NCBI GenBank assembly: GCA_018970865.1
Contig: JAGWVN010000032.1
Coordinates: 1 to 35,203, forward strand
Direction of reading: 5' to 3'
Origin: Betaproteobacteria bacterium
Lineage (GTDB): Bacteria; Pseudomonadota; Gammaproteobacteria; Burkholderiales; Burkholderiaceae_E
DNA: 35,203 bases
Position 1 is the first letter of the stretch; every line of letters starts with the position of its first letter. Shown one piece after another: positions 17,267 to 25,393 of this stretch. The position numbers and the translations under genes are program-made. The notes under the pieces were generated by a model that saw only the letters and a program-made list of their open reading frames with translations, had not been told where the DNA came from and did not search any database.

Positions 17267-18454
17267 ATGATCGCGCGTGATCTAGCCCCGCTGCTGCGGC
17301 GCCTCGCCGGGCGCTACCCGGTCATCACGCTCACGGGGCCGCGCCAGAGCGGCAAGACCACGCTGGCCCGCGCCGAGTTCGCGCAGCTGCCGTATTTCAG
17401 CCTCGAGGATCCCGATACCCGGCGCTTTGCCCTCGAGGACCCGCGCGGCTTTCTGTCGGGCTGTGCGGGTGGCGCCGTGCTCGACGAGATCCAGCGTGCG
17501 CCCGAGCTCACCTCCTACCTTCAGGGCATGGTCGACGCCGATCCCGCGCCCGGCCGTTTCGTGCTCACCGGAAGCCAGCAGTTCGAGCTCATGCGGCGGG
17601 TATCGCAGTCTCTGGCCGGGCGCACCGCGTTGCTGCGGTTGCTCCCCTTCTCGCTGGCCGAACTGGCTCGTCTGCGCGGGCCGGCGGTTTGCACCGACCT
17701 TCCCCAGACCCTCCTCGCGGGCTTCTACCCGCGCATCCACGACCGCGGCCTTGACCCCTCCCAGGCATTGGCTGACTACTTCGCCACCTATGTGCAGCGC
17801 GATCTGCGGGAGCTTGTCGCGGTCCATGACCTGCAGCGCTTCGAGCGCTTCGTGCGGCTGTGCGCCGGCCGGACCGGGCAGATGCTGAACCTGAGCCAGC
17901 TCGGCAGCGATGCCGGCGTATCGCACACCACGGCGCGAGCCTGGACTGACCTGCTGCAAACCAGCCAGATCATCCATCTCCTGCCGCCCTGGTTCACCAA
18001 CACCGGCAAGCGTCTGGTCAGGTCGCCCAAGCTCTACTTCGTCGATGTCGGCCTGGCCTGCTGGCTGCTCGGCCTGCGACACCCCGATCAGGTGGCCAGG
18101 GATCCACTGTGGGGCGCGCTGTTCGAAAATCTCGTCGTCATCGAGGCGCTCAAGGATCGCCTCAACACCGGCGAGTCGGCTGAGCTGTATTTCTACCGAG
18201 ACTCGGCCGGCAACGAGGTCGATCTGCTCGTTCCCGATGGGCCCTCGCTGTGGCCGGTGGAGATCAAGGCGGGCGCGACCGTGAACCCCGACTACTTCAA
18301 GGGTCTGCGGACCTTTTTTGCGCATCAGCCGCAGCGGGCATCCGGCGGCTGTGTGGTGTTCGGTGGCGATGCCGGTCAGGCTCGCAGCCCGTGGCCGGTG
18401 CTGTCCTGGCGGATTCTCGCCCGCGGCCGGCCTGTGGCGCAGGCTGCGGCGTAG
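17267..18454 (+). CDS. AAA-family ATP-binding protein with DUF4143 domain
   Basis: A 395-residue protein. The N-terminal AAA_14-type ATPase domain carries Walker A GPRQSGKTT (Lys30), Walker B-like GGAVLDEIQR and sensor VLTGSQQFELM. The C-terminal DUF4143 region holds FENLVVIEAL and a nuclease-like NEVDLLV...PVEIKAG segment. This family is scattered across bacteria and archaea, often as single mobile-looking genes; its cellular role is not settled. The ATG at 17267 has no Shine-Dalgarno, and the likely -10 is only eight bases upstream, so the transcript may be leaderless. The AT-rich palindrome before it and the less GC-extreme codon use suggest horizontal acquisition. It stands alone between the TfdA-like gene and the convergent helicase gene (12 bp gap). 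Confidence 0.9.
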   Translation: MIARDLAPLLRRLAGRYPVITLTGPRQSGKTTLARAEFAQLPYFSLEDPDTRRFALEDPRGFLSGCAGGAVLDEIQRAPELTSYLQGMVDADPAPGRFVLTGSQQFELMRRVSQSLAGRTALLRLLPFSLAELARLRGPAVCTDLPQTLLAGFYPRIHDRGLDPSQALADYFATYVQRDLRELVAVHDLQRFERFVRLCAGRTGQMLNLSQLGSDAGVSHTTARAWTDLLQTSQIIHLLPPWFTNTGKRLVRSPKLYFVDVGLACWLLGLRHPDQVARDPLWGALFENLVVIEALKDRLNTGESAELYFYRDSAGNEVDLLVPDGPSLWPVEIKAGATVNPDYFKGLRTFFAHQPQRASGGCVVFGGDAGQARSPWPVLSWRILARGRPVAQAAA

Positions 18455-18466
18455 TCCTCCCGCGCC

Positions 18467-20875
18467 TCAGTCCGCCAAGCGCCACCAGCCCGGCAGCAGC
18501 CGGCGCACCTCGGGTCGCCGGAACCGGTCATCGATCAGGAACACCCAGCCACGGTCATGCGGCGTGCGGATCACCCGGCCGGCGGCCTGCACCACCTTGC
18601 GCAGGCCCGGGTAGAGGTAGGTGTAGTCATGGCCCTGGCCGAAGGCGGCGTCCAGACGCGCCCGGGTCAGCTCGTTCAGCGGCTCGGCCGGCGGCAGTCC
18701 GAGCGTGGCCACGAAGGCGCCGATCAGCCGCTCGCCAGGCAGGTCCACGCCCTCGGCGAAGGCGCCGCCGAGCACGGCGAATCCCACCCCCTGGCCACCG
18801 GGCGCGAACTGCGCCAGGAAGGCGGCGCGCGCGGCCGGGTCGGCGCCGCGCGGCTGGCGCCACTGCGGCAGCGCGGGGTGACGCTCGGCGAGCCGGTCGG
18901 CGGCCCTTGCCAGGTAGTCATGGCTGCTGAAGAAGGCGAGGTAGTTGCCCGGCGTCTTCGCGAACTGCGCGGCGATCAGATCGGCGATCGGCGTGAGCGA
19001 GGCGTCGCGGTCGGCCAGCCGGGTGGACACCCCGCTCACGATGCGCACCGTGAGCTGCTCCGGCCGGAAGGGGCCGCTCACCTCCAGCCAGCGCGCGTCG
19101 GCGGGCAGGCCAAGCAGGTCGGCATGGAAGCTCGCCGGCGCGAGCGTGGCCGAAAACAGCACGCTGGCATGGGCGGCCTGCATCCGCGGGCCGATGAAGG
19201 GCGCGGGCAGCAGGTTGCGAAGGCCAAGCACCGTGTCGGGCGCGCGCGCGCCGCGCGGCGGGTCGCCCGCAAGCAGCCGCAGGTCGATGACCGAATGCGC
19301 CGGGTCGTGGGTCTCCAGCAGCCTCAGGAGCGCGAGCGCATCGAAGTGCAGCTGGCGCAGCGCCGGGCTCAGCCCTGCCGGCTCGTCGGCGAGCTGGTCG
19401 CTGCAGGCCTCGGTCACCGCCTCGAGCGCGCGCAGCAGCGGCGCGGGCAGGCTGTCCAGCGCCCGCCAGGGCACATCGGATTCCCGCGCCAGCCGGTTCC
19501 AGGCCCGCTGCAGGCGTTGCAGGGGGCGCCGCAGCGCCGCCGGCGCGTCGGCCATCGCGGCCCGCAGCCCGGGGCTGGCGAGCTCGGCGCTCCACATCGC
19601 GCGGGCCCGCTCGGGCAGGTTGTGCGCCTCGTCCACCGCCAGCGCCACCTGCCAGCCCTGCTCCTGGCTGAGCGCGTGCAGCAAGGCGCTGGTGTCGAAG
19701 TAGTGGTTGTAGTCGGCCACCACCAGATCGGACCAGCGCGCCATCTCATGACCAAGCCAGTAGGGGCACAGGCCGTGAGCCAGCGCTAACTCCCGGAGCT
19801 CGGCGGCGTCAAGCCTGGCCTGACTGGCGCGGTCCGCAGCGGCGGCTCGCGCTGCCGGCAGCCGGTCGTGGAAGCCGCGCGCCAGCGGGCAGGAGTCGCC
19901 ATGGCAGGCCTTGTCGGGATGCTCGCAGGCCTTGTCTTTCGCGGTGAGCGCGAGCACCCGCAGCGGCAGCCCGCTGGGGCGCGCGCGTGCCGCGTCTGTG
20001 CCCGCATCTGCGCCCCCGTCCGCGCGCACGGCGCCCGCGGCCTCCCGCATCGCGTCGGCCGCCTCCAGCGCGAGCGCCGCGCCCGGACTCTTGGCGGTCA
20101 GGTAGAAGACCCGGTCGATGCCCTGGCTCGCACAGGCCTTGAGCAGCGGGAACAGCGTGCCCAGGGTCTTGCCGATGCCGGTGGGCGCCTGCGCCATCAG
20201 GCAGGCGCCGGCGCGCGCGCTGCGAAACACCGCCTCGGCCAGCTCGCGCTGGCCCTCGCGCCAGGCTGCCTGCGGGAAGGGCAGGGCGGCCAGCGCGGCA
20301 TCGCGCGCGGCGCGGTGCAGGGCCTCGCTGCGCGCCCAGGTGAGCCAGCGCTCACACAACGCGATGAAGTCGGCACGCAGTTCGTCGGCCGCGCAGTCCT
20401 CGTCGTGGCGGGTCTCGCGCAGATCCTCGATCGCCACATAGACCACCGACACGGTGATGCGCGGCAGGCCGAAGCGCTCGCACAGCAGCCAGCCGTAGAC
20501 GCGGGCCTGGGCGCGGTGCAGGGCGCGGTGATTGGCGGGCAGGCGGGCGGGGTCGCCGCGATGGGTCTTGATCTCCTCGACCAGGCCGCGGCCCGGATCC
20601 CAGCCATCGGCCCGGCCGCGCACCCGCAGCTCGTCCATGCGGGTCTCGAGCGCGAATTCGGCCTGCCAGCCCGGCTCGCGTCGGCCGGCCACCGCGCGGT
20701 GGCCCTCGATGCCCTGCTGGGCGGTGGGCGCCGGGGTGAAGCGCAGGTCGAGGTCGCCGGCGCGCGCGCCGAACTCGCACAGCGCCCTCACCGCGACCGT
20801 GTACCGGGGCGGCTCGGCCGGCCCGGGCACGGGCGTGGCGGCGGCCAGGCCCGCTGGCGCGCCGCTGCCGCTCAA
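18467..20875 (-). CDS. ATP-dependent DNA helicase, DinG/XPD-like, with N-terminal nuclease-like domain
   Basis: An 802-residue superfamily 2 helicase. The Walker A region is MAQAPTGIGKTLGTLFPLL and the Walker B is VDEAHNLPE (DEAH). Between them lie cysteines in ACEHPDKACHGDSCPLARGF and LCPYW that fit the 4Fe-4S cluster of the Rad3/XPD/DinG group. The C-terminal helicase motifs include AEGVDLPGERL and QAAGRVIRTPHDRGWVFLIDDR. The first 200 residues (RVRGRADGWDPG...VEEIKTHRG) resemble a PD-(D/E)XK nuclease core of the Cas4/RecB type. A DNA repair role is likely. The TTG at 20875 overlaps the fpr stop as TTGA; a GTG at 20830 is an alternative start and loses only low-complexity sequence. Confidence 0.9.
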   Translation of the reverse strand: MSGSGAPAGLAAATPVPGPAEPPRYTVAVRALCEFGARAGDLDLRFTPAPTAQQGIEGHRAVAGRREPGWQAEFALETRMDELRVRGRADGWDPGRGLVEEIKTHRGDPARLPANHRALHRAQARVYGWLLCERFGLPRITVSVVYVAIEDLRETRHDEDCAADELRADFIALCERWLTWARSEALHRAARDAALAALPFPQAAWREGQRELAEAVFRSARAGACLMAQAPTGIGKTLGTLFPLLKACASQGIDRVFYLTAKSPGAALALEAADAMREAAGAVRADGGADAGTDAARARPSGLPLRVLALTAKDKACEHPDKACHGDSCPLARGFHDRLPAARAAAADRASQARLDAAELRELALAHGLCPYWLGHEMARWSDLVVADYNHYFDTSALLHALSQEQGWQVALAVDEAHNLPERARAMWSAELASPGLRAAMADAPAALRRPLQRLQRAWNRLARESDVPWRALDSLPAPLLRALEAVTEACSDQLADEPAGLSPALRQLHFDALALLRLLETHDPAHSVIDLRLLAGDPPRGARAPDTVLGLRNLLPAPFIGPRMQAAHASVLFSATLAPASFHADLLGLPADARWLEVSGPFRPEQLTVRIVSGVSTRLADRDASLTPIADLIAAQFAKTPGNYLAFFSSHDYLARAADRLAERHPALPQWRQPRGADPAARAAFLAQFAPGGQGVGFAVLGGAFAEGVDLPGERLIGAFVATLGLPPAEPLNELTRARLDAAFGQGHDYTYLYPGLRKVVQAAGRVIRTPHDRGWVFLIDDRFRRPEVRRLLPGWWRLAD

Positions 20876-21648
20876 CGCTCGACGAAGGCCCGCTCGATCA
20901 CATAGTGGCCCTGCTCGCCCGAGGCGGGCGAGACCACGAAGCCGCGGGCATCGAGCATCTCGGAGGTCTCCTTGAGCATGGCCGGGCTGCCGCAGATCAT
21001 GCCGCGGTCGGTCTCCACCGAGAGCGGCGGCTCGCCGATGTCGGTGAACAGCTGGCCGCTCTGGATGGCGGTGGTCATGCGGCCGGTGTGCCGGAAGGCT
21101 TCGCGGGTGACCGTGGGGTAGTAGATGAGCTGGCGCGACACCATCTCGCCCAGGTACTCATGGCGCGGCAGCTCGTCGCGGATGAAGTCCGCATAGGCGA
21201 GCTCGCTCACGGTGCGCACCCCGTGGATGAGGATCACCTTCTCGAAGCGCTCGTAGGTGTCCGGGTCCTGGATGATGCTCATGAAGGGCGCCAGGCCGGT
21301 GCCGGTGGCAAAGAGGAACAGCCGCTTGCCGGGCACCAGGTCATCGATGACCAGGGTGCCCACCGCCTTCTGGCCGATGAGCAGCGTGTCGCCGGGCTGG
21401 ATGTGCTGCAGCCGCGAGGTGAGCGGCCCGTTCTCGACCTTGATCGACAGGAACTCGAGATGCTCGGCCCAGTTCGGGCTGGCGATGCTGTAGGCCCGCA
21501 TGAGCGGCTTGCCGTCCACCGGCAGGCCGATCATCACGAAGTGGCCGTTGCGAAAGCGCAGCGACGGGTCGCGGGTGGTGGTGAACGAGAACAGCGACTC
21601 GTTCCAGTGCCGCACGGTGAGCACGGTGACTTCGGAGGAGGCAGCCAT
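20872..21648 (-). CDS. fpr: Ferredoxin/flavodoxin-NADP+ reductase
   Basis: A 258-residue flavoprotein of bacterial Fpr type. The FAD motif RAYSIASPNW (residues 51-60), the NADP-binding GTGLAPFMSI (residues 116-125) and the MICGSPAMLKE segment are all present, and the protein ends in the typical short tail ERAFVER. It exchanges electrons between NADPH and ferredoxin or flavodoxin in the cytoplasm. It lies 47 bp downstream of hyuB on the same strand, so it may be co-transcribed with the preA-hyuAB genes and could feed electrons to PreA. It might equally be a housekeeping gene with its own promoter. Its stop overlaps the helicase start. Confidence 0.94.
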   Translation of the reverse strand: MAASSEVTVLTVRHWNESLFSFTTTRDPSLRFRNGHFVMIGLPVDGKPLMRAYSIASPNWAEHLEFLSIKVENGPLTSRLQHIQPGDTLLIGQKAVGTLVIDDLVPGKRLFLFATGTGLAPFMSIIQDPDTYERFEKVILIHGVRTVSELAYADFIRDELPRHEYLGEMVSRQLIYYPTVTREAFRHTGRMTTAIQSGQLFTDIGEPPLSVETDRGMICGSPAMLKETSEMLDARGFVVSPASGEQGHYVIERAFVER

Positions 21649-21695
21649 GGGGATTCAGGTGAAGGGTTGACCGGGATTGTCCCTCAGGACCGCGC

Positions 21696-23237
21696 TCAGG
21701 CCGGGCCGTAGCCGCCGCCGCCGGGCAGGGCGAGCTCCAGGGTGTCGTTCTCGAGCAGATCGACCACGCTCTTGGGATTGGCCACCGGCTCGCCGTTGAG
21801 CAGCACATGGCCCACCCGTCCGGGCTCGCCGCCCATGATGCCGCGCGCCGGCACGCGGGTGCGCTCGGTGAGCAGCGACACCCGCAGGCGGCCCGGCCAG
21901 CGCGATCGGAACGACACCACCTGGCCCATGCCGCCCTGCTGCGCGCCAGCGCCGCCAGAGCCGTCGGCCAGGCGCTTGGCGCCGAAGATCACCGGGGCCA
22001 GGGTCTCGGCCACCTCCACCGGGGTGTTGGAGATGTTGGCCGGAAAGCCCGAGGCGGGCGGCCCCGAGCGCTCGCGCATGGCGCCCATGCCGCCGTTGAA
22101 GAACAGGATGGTCGAGAACGAGGTGCCTTTCTCGACATCGACGCCGCGCAGCAGAACCGACCACAGCGGGGTGCCGCTGTCGGCCTGCACCCGCTCGGGC
22201 ATCACCGGGGCCAGCGCCTCGAACACCGCGGCCTGCAGCTGGTGGCCGATCAGGTGGCGCGCGCCCACCGCCGCCGGTGGCCGGGCATTCACGATGGTGC
22301 CCTCGGGCGCGATCACCGTGAACAGCCGCGTGAAGCCGTCGTTGTTCGGGATGCCCGGCGAGAGCAGGCACTTGAACGGGTAGATGGTGTAGGCGTAGGT
22401 GTGGTTGAAGGTCTCGTTGATGCCGAAGCGCACCTGCGGCGTGCTGCCGGAGTAGTCGACGGTGACGCCGTCATGGCGCACGGTGATGGTGGCGCGGATG
22501 CTCACCCGCTCGTCGAAGCCGTCGGAGTCGACGCTGCCGGTGTACACGCCCTCGGGAATTCGCCGCAGCTCGCGCAGCGCCGCCTCCTCGGAGGCGCTGA
22601 AGATCGCCTCGGCAATCTCGTCGATGCCGGTGAGGCCGTACTCCTCCAGCATCTCGAGCAGCCGTCGTTCGGCGACCCGCAGTGCGCCCATCTGCGCCTC
22701 GAAGTCGCCGCGCACCTGCTGCGGCAGGCGCACATTGGCCTCGAGCATGGTGAGCGCGAACTCGTTGAAGCGGCCGCCCTCCGAGAGCTTGATCACCGGG
22801 AAGCGCACGCCCTCCTCGTAGACCTCGTTGGCATCGGCCGACCACTGCCGCCCGCCGATGTCCGACAGATGCGCCACCGCCATCACGAAGGCGATCAGCC
22901 GGCCGCCGGCGAACACCGGCGCGGCCATGGTCGCGTCGGGCAGGTGGCCGGTGCCGATCCAGGGATCGTTGGTGAACAGGATGTCGCCGGGCTGCAGGCT
23001 CTCCTTCGGGATGCGCTGGAGCATGGCGCGCAGCGACAGCGGCGCGGTGCCGATGAAGCCGGGAATGCTCAGGGACGACTGCGCCAGCAGCCGCGCCTGG
23101 CTGTCGAGGAGCACGCAGGCGAAGTCGTTGGACTCGCGCACCACGGTGGAGAACGAGGTGCGCTTGAGCGCGGCGCCGGCCTCGTCGGTGATGGCGATCA
23201 GCCGGTTCCAGTAGATCTCGAGATCGATCGGGTTCAT
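21696..23237 (-). CDS. hyuB: Hydantoinase/oxoprolinase family protein, subunit B
   Basis: A 513-residue HyuB-type subunit. Typical segments are TSFSTVVRESNDFACVLLD near the N-terminus, LFTNDPWIGTGHLPDATM, RQWSADANEVYEEGVRFP and a C-terminal GGMGQVVSFRSR...PGGGGYG. With HyuA it forms an ATP-dependent amidohydrolase acting on cyclic imides or lactams such as hydantoins and 5-oxoproline; related enzymes are acetone and acetophenone carboxylases. The ATG at 23237 has GAGG seven bases upstream. It follows hyuA by 29 bp and precedes fpr. The cofactor and metal sites belong mostly to this subunit; the substrate cannot be fixed from sequence. Confidence 0.92.
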   Translation of the reverse strand: MNPIDLEIYWNRLIAITDEAGAALKRTSFSTVVRESNDFACVLLDSQARLLAQSSLSIPGFIGTAPLSLRAMLQRIPKESLQPGDILFTNDPWIGTGHLPDATMAAPVFAGGRLIAFVMAVAHLSDIGGRQWSADANEVYEEGVRFPVIKLSEGGRFNEFALTMLEANVRLPQQVRGDFEAQMGALRVAERRLLEMLEEYGLTGIDEIAEAIFSASEEAALRELRRIPEGVYTGSVDSDGFDERVSIRATITVRHDGVTVDYSGSTPQVRFGINETFNHTYAYTIYPFKCLLSPGIPNNDGFTRLFTVIAPEGTIVNARPPAAVGARHLIGHQLQAAVFEALAPVMPERVQADSGTPLWSVLLRGVDVEKGTSFSTILFFNGGMGAMRERSGPPASGFPANISNTPVEVAETLAPVIFGAKRLADGSGGAGAQQGGMGQVVSFRSRWPGRLRVSLLTERTRVPARGIMGGEPGRVGHVLLNGEPVANPKSVVDLLENDTLELALPGGGGYGPA

Positions 23238-23266
23238 GCGCAAGCCTCTCTCATCGGTTGCCGGGC

Positions 23267-25393
23267 TCAGCGGCCGGCGCGCGCGCCCAGGGTGATGCGC
23301 AGGTTGCCGGCGGCGTCGATGCCGAAGCGATCGCCCGGCCCGATGACCACGGTGGAGCCGGGCTGCTCCACCAGGGCCGGGCCCTCGTGGCGCTCGCCGG
23401 GGCGCAGCTCGGTCTCGTCGATCACCGGGGTGTCGATGAAGGCGCCGGCATCGGGGAAGTAGGCCGGGCGCGAGCGGCGCGCGCCCGCGGCCGCAACGCC
23501 GGTGCGCGCGGCCGGCCGTGCCGGCGTGGGCGGCGCGGGCGCGAAGCCCTCCACCCGCCAGTTCACCGCCTCGAGCCGCTGGTTCTCGAGGCGCACCCCG
23601 AAGCGCGCGATGTAGGCCTGCTCGAAGCTGGCCTGCACCGCGCCGGCCTGGTCGGGCCCGAGCTGCGCCGGCAGCTCGGTCTCCACCTCGAAGCCCTGGC
23701 CCACGTAGCGCATGTCGGCGGTACGGCGGAACCGCACCTCGGACGGCGGCACCCCGGCGGCGGCGAGCTCGTCGCGCAGGCGGTCCTGCATCTGGCCGAG
23801 CAGGGCCTCGGTGGCTGCCCAGTCGATGCCGGCCATGCGGGTGAATCGGGTGCGCACCGCATCGACCTTCATGGGCGCCACCAGCAGGCCGAAGGCCGAG
23901 AACACGCCGGCGTTGGCCGGGATGAGCACCTCGGTGCAGCCGGTGCGGCGGGCCACCTCGCGGGCGTGGATGGGGCCCGCGCCGCCGAAGGCGAGCAGGG
24001 TGTAGCGGCGGACATCGCGGCCGTTTTCCACCGCATGGATCTTGGCCGCCGCGGCCATGTGCTCGCACACGATGCGGTGGATGCCGTTGGCCGCCTCCAT
24101 CACGCTCAGGCCAAGCGGCTGGGCGATGTGCTCGGCCACCGCGCGCTCGGCGAGGTCGGGGCGGATCTGCACCGCGCCGCTGAGATTGCCGGCGGGGTCG
24201 AGGTAGCCCATGAGCAGGGCCGCATCGGTCACCGTGGGCTGGGTGCCGCCCAGGCCGTAGCAGGCCGGGCCGGGCTTGGAGCCGGCGCTGTGCGGTCCCA
24301 CCTTGAGCAGCCCGGTGGCATCCACATGCGCGATGCTGCCGCCGCCCGCGCCGATCTCGATCAGGTCGACGGTGGGCAGGCGCACCGGCAGGCCGCTGCC
24401 CTTCTTGAAGCGCTGCAGGCGCGCCGCCTCGAAGTCGGTGGTCACCGAGGGCGTGCCGTCGGTGACCAGGCAGGCCTTGGCGGTGGTGCCGCCCATGTCG
24501 AAGGCGACCACATTGGCCACGCTCGCCTGGCGCGCGGCATGGGCCGCGCCCAGCGCGCCGGCCGCCGGACCCGACTCGAGCATGCGGATGGGCATGCGCT
24601 CGCCGAACTCGCGCGAGATCACCCCGCCGTTGGACTGCATGATGCGCAGCGTGGCCGGGATGCCCATGGCCCGCAGGCCGTCCTCGATGGTGCCGAGATA
24701 GCCACCCACCATGGGCATGACATAGGCGTTGAGCACCGTGGCCACGGTGCGCTCGTATTCGCGCAGCTCGCCGAGCACCTCGCTGGAAAGCGACACCGGC
24801 AGCTGCGGCGCCACGCGCTGCGCCACCGCCTTGATGCGCTGCTCGTGGTCGGGATTGGTGAAGCTGTGCAGCAGGCACACCGCGATGGCCTGTGCGCCCG
24901 CGGCCACCAGCGCGCGCACCGCGCGCTCGGCATCGGCCTCGTCCAGGGCCTGCACCACCGCGCCGGCGGCATCGATGCGCTCGGCCACCTCCATGCGCAG
25001 CTCGCGCGGAATCACCGGGTCGGGGCCGGGCGCGGTCAGGTCATAGAGGTCGTAGCGCAGCTCGCGCGCGATCTCGATCACATCGCGAAAGCCGGCGGTG
25101 GCGATCAGTCCGGTGCGCGCGCCCTTGCGTTCGATCACCAGGTTGGTCACCGCGGTGGTGGCGCCCACCACCACCTCGCTCACCTGGCCGATGGCGATGC
25201 CGTGCTGCGCCAGCAGCCGCGCCAGTCCGGCGCGGATGGGGCCGACCACATCGATCTGGTCGCTGAGCACCTTGGCGGTGAGCACCGAGCCGTCGCTGCC
25301 GAGCAGCACCAGGTCGGTGAAGGTGCCGCCGATGTCGAAGGCGAACCGGTAGCGCACCGCGCCGGGCGCGGTGGCGGGAGCCGCCGCGCTCAT
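23267..25393 (-). CDS. hyuA: Hydantoinase/oxoprolinase family protein, subunit A
   Basis: A 708-residue HyuA-type subunit with the ASKHA-type ATP-binding start AFDIGGTFTDLVLL, the central MQSNGGVISRE and SGPAAGALGAAHAAR, then FDMGGTTAKACLV, IGAGGGSIAHVD and GPACYGLGGTQPTVTDAAL. All are family hallmarks, so ATP use is expected. The C-terminal domain (AYFPDAGAFIDTPVIDETELRPG) is also complete. The ATG at 25393 overlaps the preA stop as ATGA, so translation is coupled to the PreA-like enzyme. This suggests reduction of a ring by PreA followed by ATP-dependent ring opening by HyuAB. Alternative: a carboxylase of the acetone/acetophenone type, though no third subunit is visible. Confidence 0.93.
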   Translation of the reverse strand: MSAAAPATAPGAVRYRFAFDIGGTFTDLVLLGSDGSVLTAKVLSDQIDVVGPIRAGLARLLAQHGIAIGQVSEVVVGATTAVTNLVIERKGARTGLIATAGFRDVIEIARELRYDLYDLTAPGPDPVIPRELRMEVAERIDAAGAVVQALDEADAERAVRALVAAGAQAIAVCLLHSFTNPDHEQRIKAVAQRVAPQLPVSLSSEVLGELREYERTVATVLNAYVMPMVGGYLGTIEDGLRAMGIPATLRIMQSNGGVISREFGERMPIRMLESGPAAGALGAAHAARQASVANVVAFDMGGTTAKACLVTDGTPSVTTDFEAARLQRFKKGSGLPVRLPTVDLIEIGAGGGSIAHVDATGLLKVGPHSAGSKPGPACYGLGGTQPTVTDAALLMGYLDPAGNLSGAVQIRPDLAERAVAEHIAQPLGLSVMEAANGIHRIVCEHMAAAAKIHAVENGRDVRRYTLLAFGGAGPIHAREVARRTGCTEVLIPANAGVFSAFGLLVAPMKVDAVRTRFTRMAGIDWAATEALLGQMQDRLRDELAAAGVPPSEVRFRRTADMRYVGQGFEVETELPAQLGPDQAGAVQASFEQAYIARFGVRLENQRLEAVNWRVEGFAPAPPTPARPAARTGVAAAGARRSRPAYFPDAGAFIDTPVIDETELRPGERHEGPALVEQPGSTVVIGPGDRFGIDAAGNLRITLGARAGR

